DNA of 6,337 nt from Clostridia bacterium (GCA_017452215.1 JAFTMU010000196.1:1-6337); one strand, 5' to 3'. Shown: positions 1-5,685, numbered from the stretch's first letter. A program made the numbers and translations. Notes: generated by a model from the letters alone, not told the origin.

Positions 1-19
1 CAAATGCGTTTCGCATTTG
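1..19. repeat. Perfect hairpin at window start
   Basis: CAAATGCG (1-8) and CGCATTTG (12-19) form a perfect 8-bp inverted repeat around a TTT loop. A second small hairpin follows: TTGCGGC (44-50) pairs with GCCGCAA (56-62) around TTGAC. No T-run follows either stem, so they do not look like terminators. From 1 to about 158 no reading frame looks coding: the open frame crossing it has low-complexity composition and no ribosome-binding site. The stretch may be the downstream part of an upstream transcript or part of a dispersed intergenic repeat, which cannot be tested from one copy. Confidence 0.5.
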
Positions 20-128
20 GTCGACACCCCCCTGTTTTTTGCTTTGCGGCTTGACGCCGCAATTTTCGTCCGTAATTTGACCGTATTTTTGATCGTACTT
101 GCAAACGAAAAACGCAAATTCCCGGCAC

Positions 129-153
129 AAAAAAGCCTACCATCGGCTTTTTT
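129..153. terminator. Bidirectional A/T-flanked terminator hairpin
   Basis: AAAAAAGCC (129-137) is the exact reverse complement of GGCTTTTTT (145-153), with a 7-nt loop. The A-run and T-run flanking a GC core are typical of a short intrinsic terminator that can work on either strand. It probably serves a gene upstream of the window. The GC core is only 3 bp, so it may be weak alone; a much stronger hairpin follows 6 bp later. Confidence 0.55.
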
Positions 154-158
154 GCGCA

Positions 159-200
159 AGGGGCTGTCTCAAATTTGCAATTTGAGACAGCCCCTCTTTT
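159..200 (+). terminator. Strong intrinsic terminator, 17-bp stem
   Basis: Positions 159-175 and 179-195 are perfect reverse complements (17 bp) around the 3-nt loop TGC. The base of the stem is AGGGGCTGTC and the stem is followed by CTTTT (196-200). This fits a rho-independent terminator for plus-strand transcription arriving from outside the window. It isolates the ATPase promoter 40 bp downstream. On the minus strand no T-run follows, so it is mainly one-directional. Confidence 0.8.
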
Positions 201-239
201 GTAAAATTTGTTATCTTTTTATAAATTTCGTCTATACTA

Positions 240-268
240 TTGACAAAGCACGAAAAATGTGGTATAGT
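240..268 (+). promoter_or_regulatory. Sigma-A promoter of the P-type ATPase
   Basis: A consensus -35 TTGACA (240-245) and a -10 TATAGT (263-268) are separated by 17 bp. TGG just before the -10 supplies the extended -10 TGn motif. Transcription should begin near 275, leaving a leader of about 60 nt before the TTG start at 338. No obvious operator palindrome overlaps the hexamers. Confidence 0.85.
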
Positions 269-289
269 TGTGCTGTGAAAAACATATGA

Positions 290-320
290 GTGTATCATGC
301 GGTCATATAACCGCATACAC
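290..320 (+). promoter_or_regulatory. Leader stem-loop next to the ATPase ribosome-binding site
   Basis: In the predicted leader, TGCGGT (298-303) pairs with ACCGCA (310-315) around a 6-nt loop. GTGTA (290-294) pairs with TACAC (316-320), leaving a 3-nt bulge on the 5' side. The structure ends 4 nt before the Shine-Dalgarno sequence (325-330). It could stabilise the mRNA 5' end or tune ribosome access. There is no T-run, so it is not a terminator, and I do not recognise a known riboswitch in it. Confidence 0.5.
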
Positions 321-323
321 AAA

Positions 324-330
324 AGGAGGG
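324..330 (+). promoter_or_regulatory. Ribosome-binding site that fixes the TTG start
   Basis: AGGAGGG lies 7 nt before the TTG at 338. The first in-frame ATG is codon 60, inside the first membrane helix, so it cannot be the start. The Shine-Dalgarno position therefore supports TTG initiation. Confidence 0.85.
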
Positions 331-337
331 AAAAGCA

Positions 338-2953
338 TTGCTGTTTCACGATCAATCAAGAGAGGACGTTTTAAAAGCGCTCTCCACCGACCGCCAAAAG
401 GGACTTGACACGGGCGAGGTTGCCCGCCGTCAGGAGCAGTATGGCGCCAACCGCCTCAGGGAAAAGAAAAGGAAGAGCACTCTTGGGCGCTTCCTGGATC
501 AGTTCAAGGACGTTATGATCCTCATTCTCATCGCCGCCGCCATCGTCTCCTTCGTGATCATCTGTGTTGAGCAAAATTGGGGGGAATTGTTCGAGCCCGC
601 CCTGATCCTCTTCATCGTCATTCTCAATGCCGCCATGGGCGTTTACCAGGAGGGAAAAGCGGAAAAAGCCCTCGACGCCCTCAAAAACATGTCCGCTCCT
701 CATGCCCGAGTCATTCGCAACGGCGTGGAAACTGTCATTGATGCGGCGTTCCTGGTTCCCGGGGATATCATTCGCTTGGAGGCGGGAGACTTTGTCCCTG
801 CCGATGCCCGCCTTTTGCAAAGCGCAGGGCTGAAAAGCGAGGAATCCGCACTGACGGGAGAATCCGTCCCTGCCGAAAAGGACGCCGAGGCAGAGGTGGA
901 CACCAAGGCACCCTTGGGCGACCGTCATAACATGGTCTTTTCGGGGTGCAGCATTACCTATGGAACAGCACTTGCCGTGGTGACCGCTACGGGAATGGAT
1001 ACCGAAATGGGTAAGATCGCCAATCTTTTGGATAATGAGGAGGATTCCCAAACCCCCTTGCAGCAAAAGCTGGCACAGCTTGGAAAATATCTGGGCATCG
1101 TAGCCCTTGCCGCCTGCGCCGTCATTTTCGTGGTGGGCGTTATCAACGAGATCCCTCCCTTGGAGATCTTCATGACCGCTGTTTCCTTGGCAGTGTCGGC
1201 GATTCCCGAGGGACTTCCCGCCATCGTCACCATCGTGCTTTCCATCGGCGTGCAACGCATGGTCAAGCGGAACGCCCTCATTCGCCGCCTGCCCGCCGTG
1301 GAGACCTTGGGCAGCGCTTCCATTATCTGCTCCGATAAAACAGGTACGCTGACGCAAAACCGCATGACGCTGGTCAAGGCGTACGCAGACGGTGCCAAAG
1401 CCCCCGAGAGCATCGGCACCGAAAACAGCGAAGAGATCCGCAAGCTCCTCAATTGGGCAACCCTCTGCTGCGATGGCTCCGTGGTCATCGAAAACGGAGA
1501 GGAGAAGCACATCGGCGACCCCACCGAGACCGCAATCGTCCTGGCGGCGCACAAAAACGGTTTTTCTAAGGAGATGCTCAACGAGCAATTCCCCCGTCTC
1601 TCGGAGCTGCCCTTTGATTCCGACCGTAAGCTCATGAGCACCGTCAACCGCATCGATGGCAAGAACGTCGTCATCGTCAAGGGCGCATTCGACATGATGG
1701 CGCCCCGATGCGTCAAGGGCGACCTGAAAAGGGCAGAAGCTCTGGTGGAGCAAATGAGTGAGAACGCTCTGCGTGTCCTGGCGGTCGCCTATAAGGAGAT
1801 CGATCAGATCCCCGAGATCCCCACGTCAGAGGCGTTGGAAAACGGGCTGATCTTCTTGGGGCTGGTGGGTATGATCGATCCCCCGAGACCCGAGGCAAAG
1901 GAAGCCGTAGCGGTCTGCCGCCGTGCAGGCATCAAGCCCATTATGATTACAGGCGACCACGTAGTTACGGCATCTGCCATCGCACGTGAGCTTGGCATTC
2001 TGACCGAGGGGGACCGAGCCATCACCGGCGCCGAGCTTGACGCCATGACCGACAGTGAATTGGACGCACAGGTGGAGGGCATCGCCGTCTACGCCCGTGT
2101 GTCTCCCGAGAATAAGATCCGCATCGTTATGGCATGGCAGCGCAAGGGCCAGGTGGTCTCCATGACGGGAGACGGTGTGAACGATGCGCCCGCCCTCAAA
2201 GCGGCTGATATCGGCTGCGCTATGGGGATCACGGGTACCGATGTTGCCAAGGGCGCATCGGATATGACCCTGACCGACGATAATTTTGCCACCATCGTGG
2301 AGGCAGTCCGAGAGGGCAGAGGCATCTATGCCAACATCAAAAAGGTGGTAGGCTTCCTTTTGGGCACCAATATCGGCGAGGTCATCACAGTATTTCTTTC
2401 CATGATCCTCTGGGCAAAGACTCCGCTGCTCTCCATGCAGCTGCTTTGGATCAATCTTGTCACCGATAGCCTTCCCGCCATTGCCCTGGGCATGGAGGCA
2501 GTAGAGGCAGACGTGATGGATCGTAAGCCCAAGCCCAAGAACGAGGGCATCTTTGCAGGCGGTCTTGGCATTCGTGTGGTCCTGCAAGGCATGATGTTTG
2601 CCGCATTGACGCTGATAGCGTTTTGGATCGGCTGGGGCGGCAACGACGCCAACCTTGCGCAGGGACAGACCATGGCGTTCATGGTGCTGGCACTGTCCCA
2701 GGTGGTGCAGTCGTTCAATATGCGCAGCGAGCACTCCCTGTTCAAGATCGGTGTGTTCTCCAACCACACTCTGAATTGGGCGGCGTTGGTCTCTACGGTT
2801 TTGGTAGCCCTCGTCCTCTTTACCCCCGTGGGTATCGCATTCGGACTCGTAATGCTTCCGTGGCAGATGTACCTTGTTGCTCTTGGCTTGATCCTTGTCC
2901 CCCTTTTGGTCATGGAGATCAGCAAGCTCATGGGCTTTATCCGCCATCGTTAA
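338..2953 (+). CDS. P2A-type cation-transporting ATPase (calcium-pump family)
   Basis: This 871-residue protein is a complete P-type ATPase of the SERCA/PMCA-like P2A class. It hydrolyses ATP to pump Ca2+, or possibly Mn2+, out across the cytoplasmic membrane. Domains in order: cation-ATPase N-terminal domain (about 1-50); M1 (59-78) and M2 (83-103); actuator with TGES (173-176); M3 (252-269); M4 with PEGLP (290-294); phosphorylation motif DKTGTLT with catalytic D333; nucleotide-binding KGA (448-450); TGD (538-540); GDGVNDAP (611-618); M5-M10 (about 670-865). SERCA cation ligands are conserved as E291 (M4), N678 and E681 (M5), and N706, T709 and D710 (M6). In M8 the SERCA glutamate aligns with Q788. 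Length is normal for bacterial members. It has its own promoter and leader and converges on the radical SAM gene. Substrate is inferred: related bacterial pumps are reported to export Ca2+ or Mn2+. Confidence 0.96.
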   Translation: MLFHDQSREDVLKALSTDRQKGLDTGEVARRQEQYGANRLREKKRKSTLGRFLDQFKDVMILILIAAAIVSFVIICVEQNWGELFEPALILFIVILNAAMGVYQEGKAEKALDALKNMSAPHARVIRNGVETVIDAAFLVPGDIIRLEAGDFVPADARLLQSAGLKSEESALTGESVPAEKDAEAEVDTKAPLGDRHNMVFSGCSITYGTALAVVTATGMDTEMGKIANLLDNEEDSQTPLQQKLAQLGKYLGIVALAACAVIFVVGVINEIPPLEIFMTAVSLAVSAIPEGLPAIVTIVLSIGVQRMVKRNALIRRLPAVETLGSASIICSDKTGTLTQNRMTLVKAYADGAKAPESIGTENSEEIRKLLNWATLCCDGSVVIENGEEKHIGDPTETAIVLAAHKNGFSKEMLNEQFPRLSELPFDSDRKLMSTVNRIDGKNVVIVKGAFDMMAPRCVKGDLKRAEALVEQMSENALRVLAVAYKEIDQIPEIPTSEALENGLIFLGLVGMIDPPRPEAKEAVAVCRRAGIKPIMITGDHVVTASAIARELGILTEGDRAITGAELDAMTDSELDAQVEGIAVYARVSPENKIRIVMAWQRKGQVVSMTGDGVNDAPALKAADIGCAMGITGTDVAKGASDMTLTDDNFATIVEAVREGRGIYANIKKVVGFLLGTNIGEVITVFLSMILWAKTPLLSMQLLWINLVTDSLPAIALGMEAVEADVMDRKPKPKNEGIFAGGLGIRVVLQGMMFAALTLIAFWIGWGGNDANLAQGQTMAFMVLALSQVVQSFNMRSEHSLFKIGVFSNHTLNWAALVSTVLVALVLFTPVGIAFGLVMLPWQMYLVALGLILVPLLVMEISKLMGFIRHR

Positions 2954-2962
2954 ATCAAAAAG

Positions 2963-2989
2963 GGTGGGACCTCTTGACGAGATCTCACC
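2963..2989 (-). terminator. Terminator between convergent genes
   Basis: Positions 2963-2973 pair with 2979-2989 around a 5-nt loop TTGAC, with one non-canonical and one wobble pair in 11. On the minus strand the stem is followed by CCTTTTTGA, giving a T-run that suits the radical SAM gene. On the plus strand the tail is only TCTATATTATT, so termination of the ATPase transcript here would be weaker. It is the only hairpin in the 42-bp gap, so it may serve both genes. Confidence 0.6.
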
Positions 2990-2995
2990 TCTATA

Positions 2996-3871
2996 TTATT
3001 CAAACTCCGGCACAAACGCCGCCGAGGCAGAATCGGACGCCTGCTCAAACCCCTCAAAGCCCAATTCCCGGGCAACCTCCAATACCGACTCATATTCAAA
3101 GGACGTCACCCGACGGTGCAGATTTTTATAAGGGGAATCCAAGGCGAAGTCGGGGGTGTATTGCCGCATCAGCGAGAGCAAAAAGCTGTCACTCCCAAAC
3201 TGCTCCTTCAAGGCACGCAACAGCTCCATGGAGTCCTTGCGGCAAGCAGGCAGGAGCAGATGCCTGACGATCACCCCCTGCTTTATCAACCCGTCATCGC
3301 CTCCGATCACGACCTTCGGTTGCTGCCGAAGCATCTCCGCAAGCGCCAAAGATGCCACCGTAAAATAATCGGGCGCCGAGGAATAAGCAGAGGAGAATTC
3401 GGGGGAAAAATACTTCACGTCCGGCAAATAGACGTCTACCACCCCCTCTAAAAGGCGCAGGGACTCCACCGATTCGTAGCCGCTGCTGTTCCAAACCACG
3501 GGAACCGACAATTTCGGCTTGATCCGCTCCAACAGAGGGACAAGCTGCTCCGTGTAGTGAGAGGGAGTCACCAGATTGATATTGTGCGCCCCTGCCTCCT
3601 GCAAGGAGAGGATTTTTTTCTCCAGCGCCGCAGGTGAGAGCTTTTTCCCGCTTTCCCCACGGCTGATCTCACGGTTCTGACAAAATACGCAGCGTAAATT
3701 GCACCCTGCAAAAAATACCGCTCCCGAGCCGTTTTGCCCACTGATCACAGGCTCTTCCCATGGATGGAGAGCAATCCGTGCCACCGAAAAATCCGTGTCC
3801 GTGCCGCAAAAGCCCATCTCACCGCACTCCCGCACGGCACCGCAGTGCCTGGGACATTGTTCACATGGCAT
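2996..3871 (-). CDS. PflX-type radical SAM protein (COG1313-like)
   Basis: This 291-residue cytosolic protein belongs to the radical SAM superfamily and resembles the 'putative pyruvate-formate-lyase-activating enzyme' PflX group. The radical SAM CxxxCxxC motif is C57, C61, C64 (AGCNLRCVFCQN), which would hold the 4Fe-4S cluster that cleaves S-adenosylmethionine. The N-terminus carries further cysteines at 3, 6, 10, 16 and 22 in a CxxCPRxC...GFCG pattern typical of this subgroup. ALHPWEEPVISG (34-45) is another family signature. The reading frame stays open to 3928, but that would add 19 residues overlapping this gene's own promoter. The ATG at 3871 has AAGGAGG 9 nt upstream and puts the Cys motif at the N-terminus as in the family. 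No glycyl-radical enzyme or other clear partner is in the window, so the substrate is unknown. Confidence 0.92.
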   Translation of the reverse strand: MPCEQCPRHCGAVRECGEMGFCGTDTDFSVARIALHPWEEPVISGQNGSGAVFFAGCNLRCVFCQNREISRGESGKKLSPAALEKKILSLQEAGAHNINLVTPSHYTEQLVPLLERIKPKLSVPVVWNSSGYESVESLRLLEGVVDVYLPDVKYFSPEFSSAYSSAPDYFTVASLALAEMLRQQPKVVIGGDDGLIKQGVIVRHLLLPACRKDSMELLRALKEQFGSDSFLLSLMRQYTPDFALDSPYKNLHRRVTSFEYESVLEVARELGFEGFEQASDSASAAFVPEFE

Positions 3872-3880
3872 ACCGAATCT

Positions 3881-3887
3881 CCTCCTT
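3881..3887 (-). promoter_or_regulatory. Ribosome-binding site fixing the radical SAM start
   Basis: Read on the minus strand this is AAGGAGG, followed by 9 nt and then ATG at 3871-3869. The upstream alternative start at 3928 has no Shine-Dalgarno sequence and lies upstream of the predicted transcription start near 3893. Confidence 0.88.
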
Positions 3888-3899
3888 GGTTTTTTTGAT

Positions 3900-3928
3900 A
3901 TTATAACACAGCTTGCTTGCTCTGTCAA
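3900..3928 (-). promoter_or_regulatory. Consensus sigma-A promoter of the radical SAM gene
   Basis: On the minus strand, TTGACA (3928-3923), a 17-bp spacer and TATAAT (3905-3900) match the sigma-A consensus at every hexamer base. The transcript should begin near 3893, giving a leader of about 22 nt. A 7-bp inverted repeat, TTGCTTG (3913-3919) with CAAGCAA (3926-3932), overlaps the -35 and the spacer and could be a small operator. Confidence 0.88.
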
Positions 3929-3952
3929 GCAAATAGAGAGGAAAGAAACACC

Positions 3953-3981
3953 TTGACATTCATCGTTCGTTGTAGTATAAT
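3953..3981 (+). promoter_or_regulatory. Consensus sigma-A promoter of mntP
   Basis: TTGACA (3953-3958), 17 bp, then TATAAT (3976-3981), again a full consensus match. Transcription should begin near 3988, so the leader is only about 29 nt and contains the GAGGAG ribosome-binding site (4003-4008). Only 24 bp separate this -35 from that of the divergent radical SAM promoter, so one bound regulator could affect both. Confidence 0.88.
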
Positions 3982-4016
3982 GACTGAATATAGGATCTAA
4001 TAGAGGAGAAAAACAT

Positions 4017-4607
4017 ATGAATTGGTCTTTTTGGTTCTTTTTTGAGAGCGCTTTGATGGGAGCGGCACTTGCAATGGATGCATTTTCCGTCTCGGCGGCA
4101 AACGGGCTGAACGAGCCGAAAATGAGCGGGAGAAAGATGCTCGCCGTTGCAGGAATGTTTGCCCTTTTTCAAAGCGCAATGCCGCTCATCGGTTGGTTTT
4201 GCGTCCACACCGTAGCCGAATATTTTGAGGCGTTTGAAACGGCGATCCCCTGGATCGCTTTGATCCTTTTGTCCTTCATCGGCGGAAAAATGCTTCTCGA
4301 CGGCATTCGATGCAAATGCGAGGAGGGACCCTGCTGTACCTCTCTCGGCTTTGGCGCCTTGGCAGTGCAGGGGATCGCAACCTCCATCGACGCTCTGTCC
4401 GTGGGCTTCACCATTGCCGAATATGATTGGCTGATGGCGCTGACTGCTGCCCTGGTCATCGGAGCGGTGACCTTTGGTATTTGCCTTGGCGGCGTGCAGA
4501 TCGGAAAGAGCTTTGGCACCCGTCTCTCGGGCAAGGCGTCCGTTTTCGGTGGAGTTATTCTCATCGCCATCGGCTTGGAGATTTTCATCAGCGGCGTGTT
4601 CTTTTAA
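4017..4607 (+). CDS. mntP: MntP-family manganese efflux pump
   Basis: This 196-residue protein has about six hydrophobic segments (roughly 5-26, 38-62, 75-96, 110-132, 137-160, 172-194) and matches the MntP (formerly DUF204/YebN) family, which exports Mn2+ from the cytoplasm. The two internally related halves each carry the family's membrane aspartate: D21 in AMDAFSVS and D125 in SIDALSVGF; the equivalent aspartates are important in the E. coli protein. The length is slightly above the usual 180-190. The central loop between segments 3 and 4 has an unusual cysteine cluster, CKCEEGPCC (99-107). The ATG has GAGGAG 8 nt upstream. The leader is too short for the yybP-ykoY Mn2+ riboswitch that often precedes such genes. 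I see no clear terminator after the stop, so some read-through into the next gene is possible. Confidence 0.93.
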   Translation: MNWSFWFFFESALMGAALAMDAFSVSAANGLNEPKMSGRKMLAVAGMFALFQSAMPLIGWFCVHTVAEYFEAFETAIPWIALILLSFIGGKMLLDGIRCKCEEGPCCTSLGFGALAVQGIATSIDALSVGFTIAEYDWLMALTAALVIGAVTFGICLGGVQIGKSFGTRLSGKASVFGGVILIAIGLEIFISGVFF

Positions 4608-4632
4608 AATTGTAAACAAAATATGATAGCGC

Positions 4633-4661
4633 TTTACAAAACGAAAAAGCAGTGCTAAAAT
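4633..4661 (+). promoter_or_regulatory. Promoter of the mechanosensitive channel gene
   Basis: TTTACA (4633-4638), 17 bp, TAAAAT (4656-4661), with TGC directly before the -10 as an extended -10 element. Transcription would begin near 4668, about 30 nt before the start codon. TTGTAAA (4610-4616) and TTTACAA (4633-4639) form a 7-bp inverted repeat whose right arm covers the -35. Confidence 0.75.
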
Positions 4662-4697
4662 AGAACCGTAAAAATAAAATCTCGGAGGTTTTTTCTT

Positions 4698-5504
4698 ATG
4701 GAAGCATTTATCAACGGACTTATCGCCTTGGCAATGGACGTGGGAGCAAAGCTTTTGGCTTCGATCCTCGTGTTTATTATTGGACGCATCATCATCAAGG
4801 CGGTAGTCAAAAAGCTGCGCAACGGCAAAAAGGCGGAGAAAATGGATCCCACCGTTTCCCATTTTCTGTTCAATCTCATCAATGTTGCGCTGAACATTAT
4901 TCTCGTGGTTACTATCATCGCTATCATGGGCGTCCCTATGGCGTCGGTGGTGGCAGCCATCGCCTCTGCGGGCGTTGCCATCGGTCTTGCGCTGCAGGGG
5001 TCGTTGAGCAACCTTGCGGGCGGCATCATGATCCTGATCTTCCACCCCTTCCGTGTGGGGGACTATATCGAGGCGGCAGACTACTCGGGCACCGTTATCG
5101 ATCTGGATATCTTCTATACCTTCCTCAATACGTCCGATAATAAGCGTGTGACCATTCCCAACGGCAGCGTTATGGGCTCGGCGATCATCAACTATTCCAA
5201 GAATGCGCAACGCCGTGTGGATCTGACATTTAATGTAGCCTACGGTACCGATATCGAAAGGGTCAAGTCGATCCTGACCGAGGAAGCGGACAAGCACGAG
5301 CTTGTATTAAAGGATCCCGCCATTTTCTGCCGTTTGACCAAGCAAAATGAAAGCTCCTTGGATTTCACCCTGCGTGTGTGGGTAGAAAAGGATAACTATT
5401 GGCAGGTGAATTTTGACCTTTTGGAAGCTATCAACAATCGGTTTGTTCAAGAGGGGATTGAGGTTCCTTTCAATCAGATCGACGTACACGTCAAGGAAAA
5501 ATGA
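4698..5504 (+). CDS. mscS: MscS-family small-conductance mechanosensitive channel
   Basis: This 268-residue membrane protein opens when membrane tension rises, releasing solutes after osmotic downshock. Topology fits the minimal MscS type: TM1 (about 16-40), TM2 (about 58-79) and the pore helix TM3 (about 82-118). TM3 has the Gly/Ala-rich face and the hallmark AIGLALQGSLSNLAGG (94-109). Q100 and G101 align with Q112 and the G113 kink of E. coli MscS. By the same alignment the pore-seal leucines become V93 and L97. HPFRVGDYIE (116-125) begins the beta domain, and the C-terminal alpha/beta part extends to the end, near the 286-residue E. coli length. The ATG has GGAGG 9 nt upstream. The gene has its own promoter and terminator and is probably a single-gene unit. 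Confidence 0.95.
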   Translation: MEAFINGLIALAMDVGAKLLASILVFIIGRIIIKAVVKKLRNGKKAEKMDPTVSHFLFNLINVALNIILVVTIIAIMGVPMASVVAAIASAGVAIGLALQGSLSNLAGGIMILIFHPFRVGDYIEAADYSGTVIDLDIFYTFLNTSDNKRVTIPNGSVMGSAIINYSKNAQRRVDLTFNVAYGTDIERVKSILTEEADKHELVLKDPAIFCRLTKQNESSLDFTLRVWVEKDNYWQVNFDLLEAINNRFVQEGIEVPFNQIDVHVKEK

Positions 5505-5524
5505 TCCAAGCTTGTCAAAAAAGC

Positions 5525-5554
5525 AAGGGGTTGAGCCAACGCTCAGCCCCTTTT
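5525..5554 (+). terminator. Intrinsic terminator after mscS
   Basis: AAGGGGTTGAGC (5525-5536) pairs with GCTCAGCCCCTT (5541-5552) around the loop CAAC, giving a 12-bp stem with one G-U pair, followed by a T-run. It starts 20 bp after the mscS stop codon. The opposite strand also has A-rich flanks, but no gene there needs it. Confidence 0.9.
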
Positions 5555-5656
5555 CAATTTCCCTTGATTGAAGCCACTGGTTTTTGCAATAGAATAGTAT
5601 GAACAGAATTCACAAAAAAAGGAGATAAAATTTCCAAAATTCACAGTTTTGAGTAA
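5555..5656 (+). other. Spacer with candidate promoter and orphan Shine-Dalgarno
   Basis: No normal gene is visible here. TTGAAG (5568-5573), 16 bp and TAGAAT (5590-5595) could be a weak promoter. AAAGGAG (5618-5624) is a good Shine-Dalgarno sequence, yet no ATG, GTG or TTG lies within usable distance. The only option is a rare ATT at 5630, giving eight codons to TAA (5654-5656). AATTCACA occurs twice, at 5607-5614 and 5638-5645. It may be the remnant of a lost gene start, a leader peptide with an unusual start, or chance. Confidence 0.3.
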
Positions 5657-5685
5657 TTGACTTTTTTTCCCAAATGTGATAAAAT
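5657..5685 (+). promoter_or_regulatory. Promoter of the ABC exporter gene
   Basis: TTGACT (5657-5662), 17 bp, TAAAAT (5680-5685), with TGA before the -10 as an extended -10 element. Transcription would begin near 5692, leaving a leader of about 46 nt. A short AAAGGA (5719-5724) is the likely ribosome-binding site. Its 13-nt distance to the ATG is longer than at the other genes. Confidence 0.8.

Noticed and set aside
17..289. A 90-codon plus-strand frame at the window start
   Set aside because: It reads through the terminator palindromes and the ATPase promoter and has no ribosome-binding site.
275..337. A yybP-ykoY or other cation riboswitch in the ATPase leader
   Set aside because: The leader is only about 60 nt with one small hairpin, and I do not see the conserved loop sequences of that riboswitch.
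286..408. A 40-codon upstream frame (ATG at 286) overlapping the ATPase start in another frame
   Set aside because: No Shine-Dalgarno sequence precedes it, and its ATG lies only about 11 nt after the predicted transcript start. Translation through it would unfold the leader hairpin and compete with the ATPase, so it is possible but unsupported.
371..1753. A 460-codon open frame antisense to the ATPase
   Set aside because: It lies wholly inside a gene with every P-type ATPase motif, has a His/Gly/Asp-rich composition typical of reverse-complement reading, and has no ribosome-binding site or recognisable domain.
1826..2947. A 373-codon antisense frame in the second half of the ATPase
   Set aside because: Same composition bias (rich in His, Asp, Gly), no motif, no promoter; a shadow of the GC-biased third codon position.
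2623..3267. A 214-codon plus-strand frame across the end of the ATPase
   Set aside because: Out of frame with the ATPase and antisense to the radical SAM gene; Pro/Arg/Gln-rich with no motif.
3960..5297. A 445-codon minus-strand frame spanning mntP and mscS
   Set aside because: It crosses two clear genes and their spacer, has a biased His/Asp/Arg-rich composition and would start within the conserved part of mscS.
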